Below, in pieces: positions 39,366 to 39,440 of a stretch of DNA of 39,440 nt; positions within the stretch are counted from its first letter, which is position 1; each line of letters opens with the position of its first letter. The position numbers and the translations under genes are program-made. Source of the DNA: Bacillota bacterium (GTDB lineage Bacteria; Bacillota; Clostridia; Acetivibrionales; DTU013); NCBI GenBank assembly GCA_029778665.1, contig JAKOPX010000234.1:1-39440 (forward strand), written 5' to 3'. Under the pieces are notes generated by a model. That model did no database searches. It was not told the DNA's origin and worked only from the letters and a program-made list of their open reading frames with translations.

Positions 39366-39440
39366 GTGCTCGAAGTGGTCGATATAGAGTATATCAGAAA
39401 AAAGTACTACGTTGAAGGATGGTCAATTCGCAAGATCAGC
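39366..39440 (+). CDS. istA: IS21 transposase IstA, N-terminal part
   Basis: A plus-strand GTG at 39366 after ACAGGAGG opens a frame of 25 codons to the window edge: LEVVDIEYIRKKYYVEGWSI, then RKIS. This is the HTH start of IstA-type transposases (IRKKY, GWSIRKIS pattern). It is the only plus-strand gene in the window and is opposite to the phage genes. The gene continues outside the window. Confidence 0.75.
   Translation, partial: MLEVVDIEYIRKKYYVEGWSIRKIS

Larger units (their letters stand above)
39241..39440 (+). mobile_element. IS21-family insertion sequence, left end (partial)
   Basis: The element begins with TGTGTACGG (or two bases later with TGTACGG) at about 39241 and carries two copies of AAAAGTTGACCAC (39256-39268 and 39289-39301) spaced 33 bases apart, the multiple terminal repeats typical of IS21. 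An IstA start follows at 39366. It continues beyond the window. The terminal dinucleotide TG fits the family; the right end and target duplication are not visible. Confidence 0.82.

Noticed and set aside
1-39440. CRISPR array or tRNA genes
   Set aside because: No regularly spaced repeats with unique spacers and no tRNA cloverleaf were seen. The repeats found are within coding sequence, IS ends or leaders.

Overview
The window is most of an integrated or mobilisable tailed-phage (siphovirus) genome. Apart from short fragments at the edges, every gene reads on the minus strand, so the functional order runs from right (early genes) to left (lysis, then site-specific recombination). The host is best guessed as a mid-GC Firmicute (Clostridia or a related class). 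The reasons are strong GGAGG-type ribosome binding sites almost everywhere, a tandem pair of large serine recombinases, and small families typical of Firmicute prophages (DUF4314, DUF5049, DUF2800, DUF2815, VapE, VRR-NUC). I cannot name the species from sequence alone.

Layout from right to left: an IS21-family element starts at about 39241 and cuts off a sigma-like gene. Then comes the replication and recombination block (39088-29508): small proteins, a DUF2800 RecB/Cas4-like nuclease, DUF2815, a 46-residue membrane protein, an HNH homing-type endonuclease, family A DNA polymerase, a DUF4406-like protein, a VapE primase-helicase, VRR-NUC nuclease and an SNF2 helicase. Two sigma-like regulators (29521-28606) lead to the packaging genes: HNH nuclease, possible cos region and P27 small terminase. 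A DNA-modification island follows (27371-23889: C5 methyltransferase, S-adenosylmethionine synthetase, ParB-fused N6/N4 methyltransferase). Four or five small proteins come next, then large terminase, portal, ClpP-like protease, HK97 capsid, connectors and tail genes. These include a tail chaperone with a programmed -1 frameshift, the tape measure, Dit, an anti-receptor/Tal protein and a tail GH18 glycosidase. Holin, amidase endolysin, a Zn-finger/HTH gene, a SHOCT-like gene and two serine recombinases close the element. The left edge is an IS66 TnpC remnant.

The most interesting signals beyond ordinary annotation are these: (1) three copies of a roughly 40-base leader with a conserved core and a covarying hairpin, placed before three separate transcription units; (2) intrinsic terminators jammed directly against the ribosome binding sites of the next gene, which implies antitermination or attenuation; (3) a four-gene recombination cassette with two unequal large serine recombinases, only one carrying the coiled-coil region; (4) a SAM synthetase sandwiched between two DNA methyltransferases inside the terminase interval; (5) a textbook A AAA AAC frameshift site making a G/GT tail chaperone; (6) unannotated small genes at 36766-36906 and 38912-39088.
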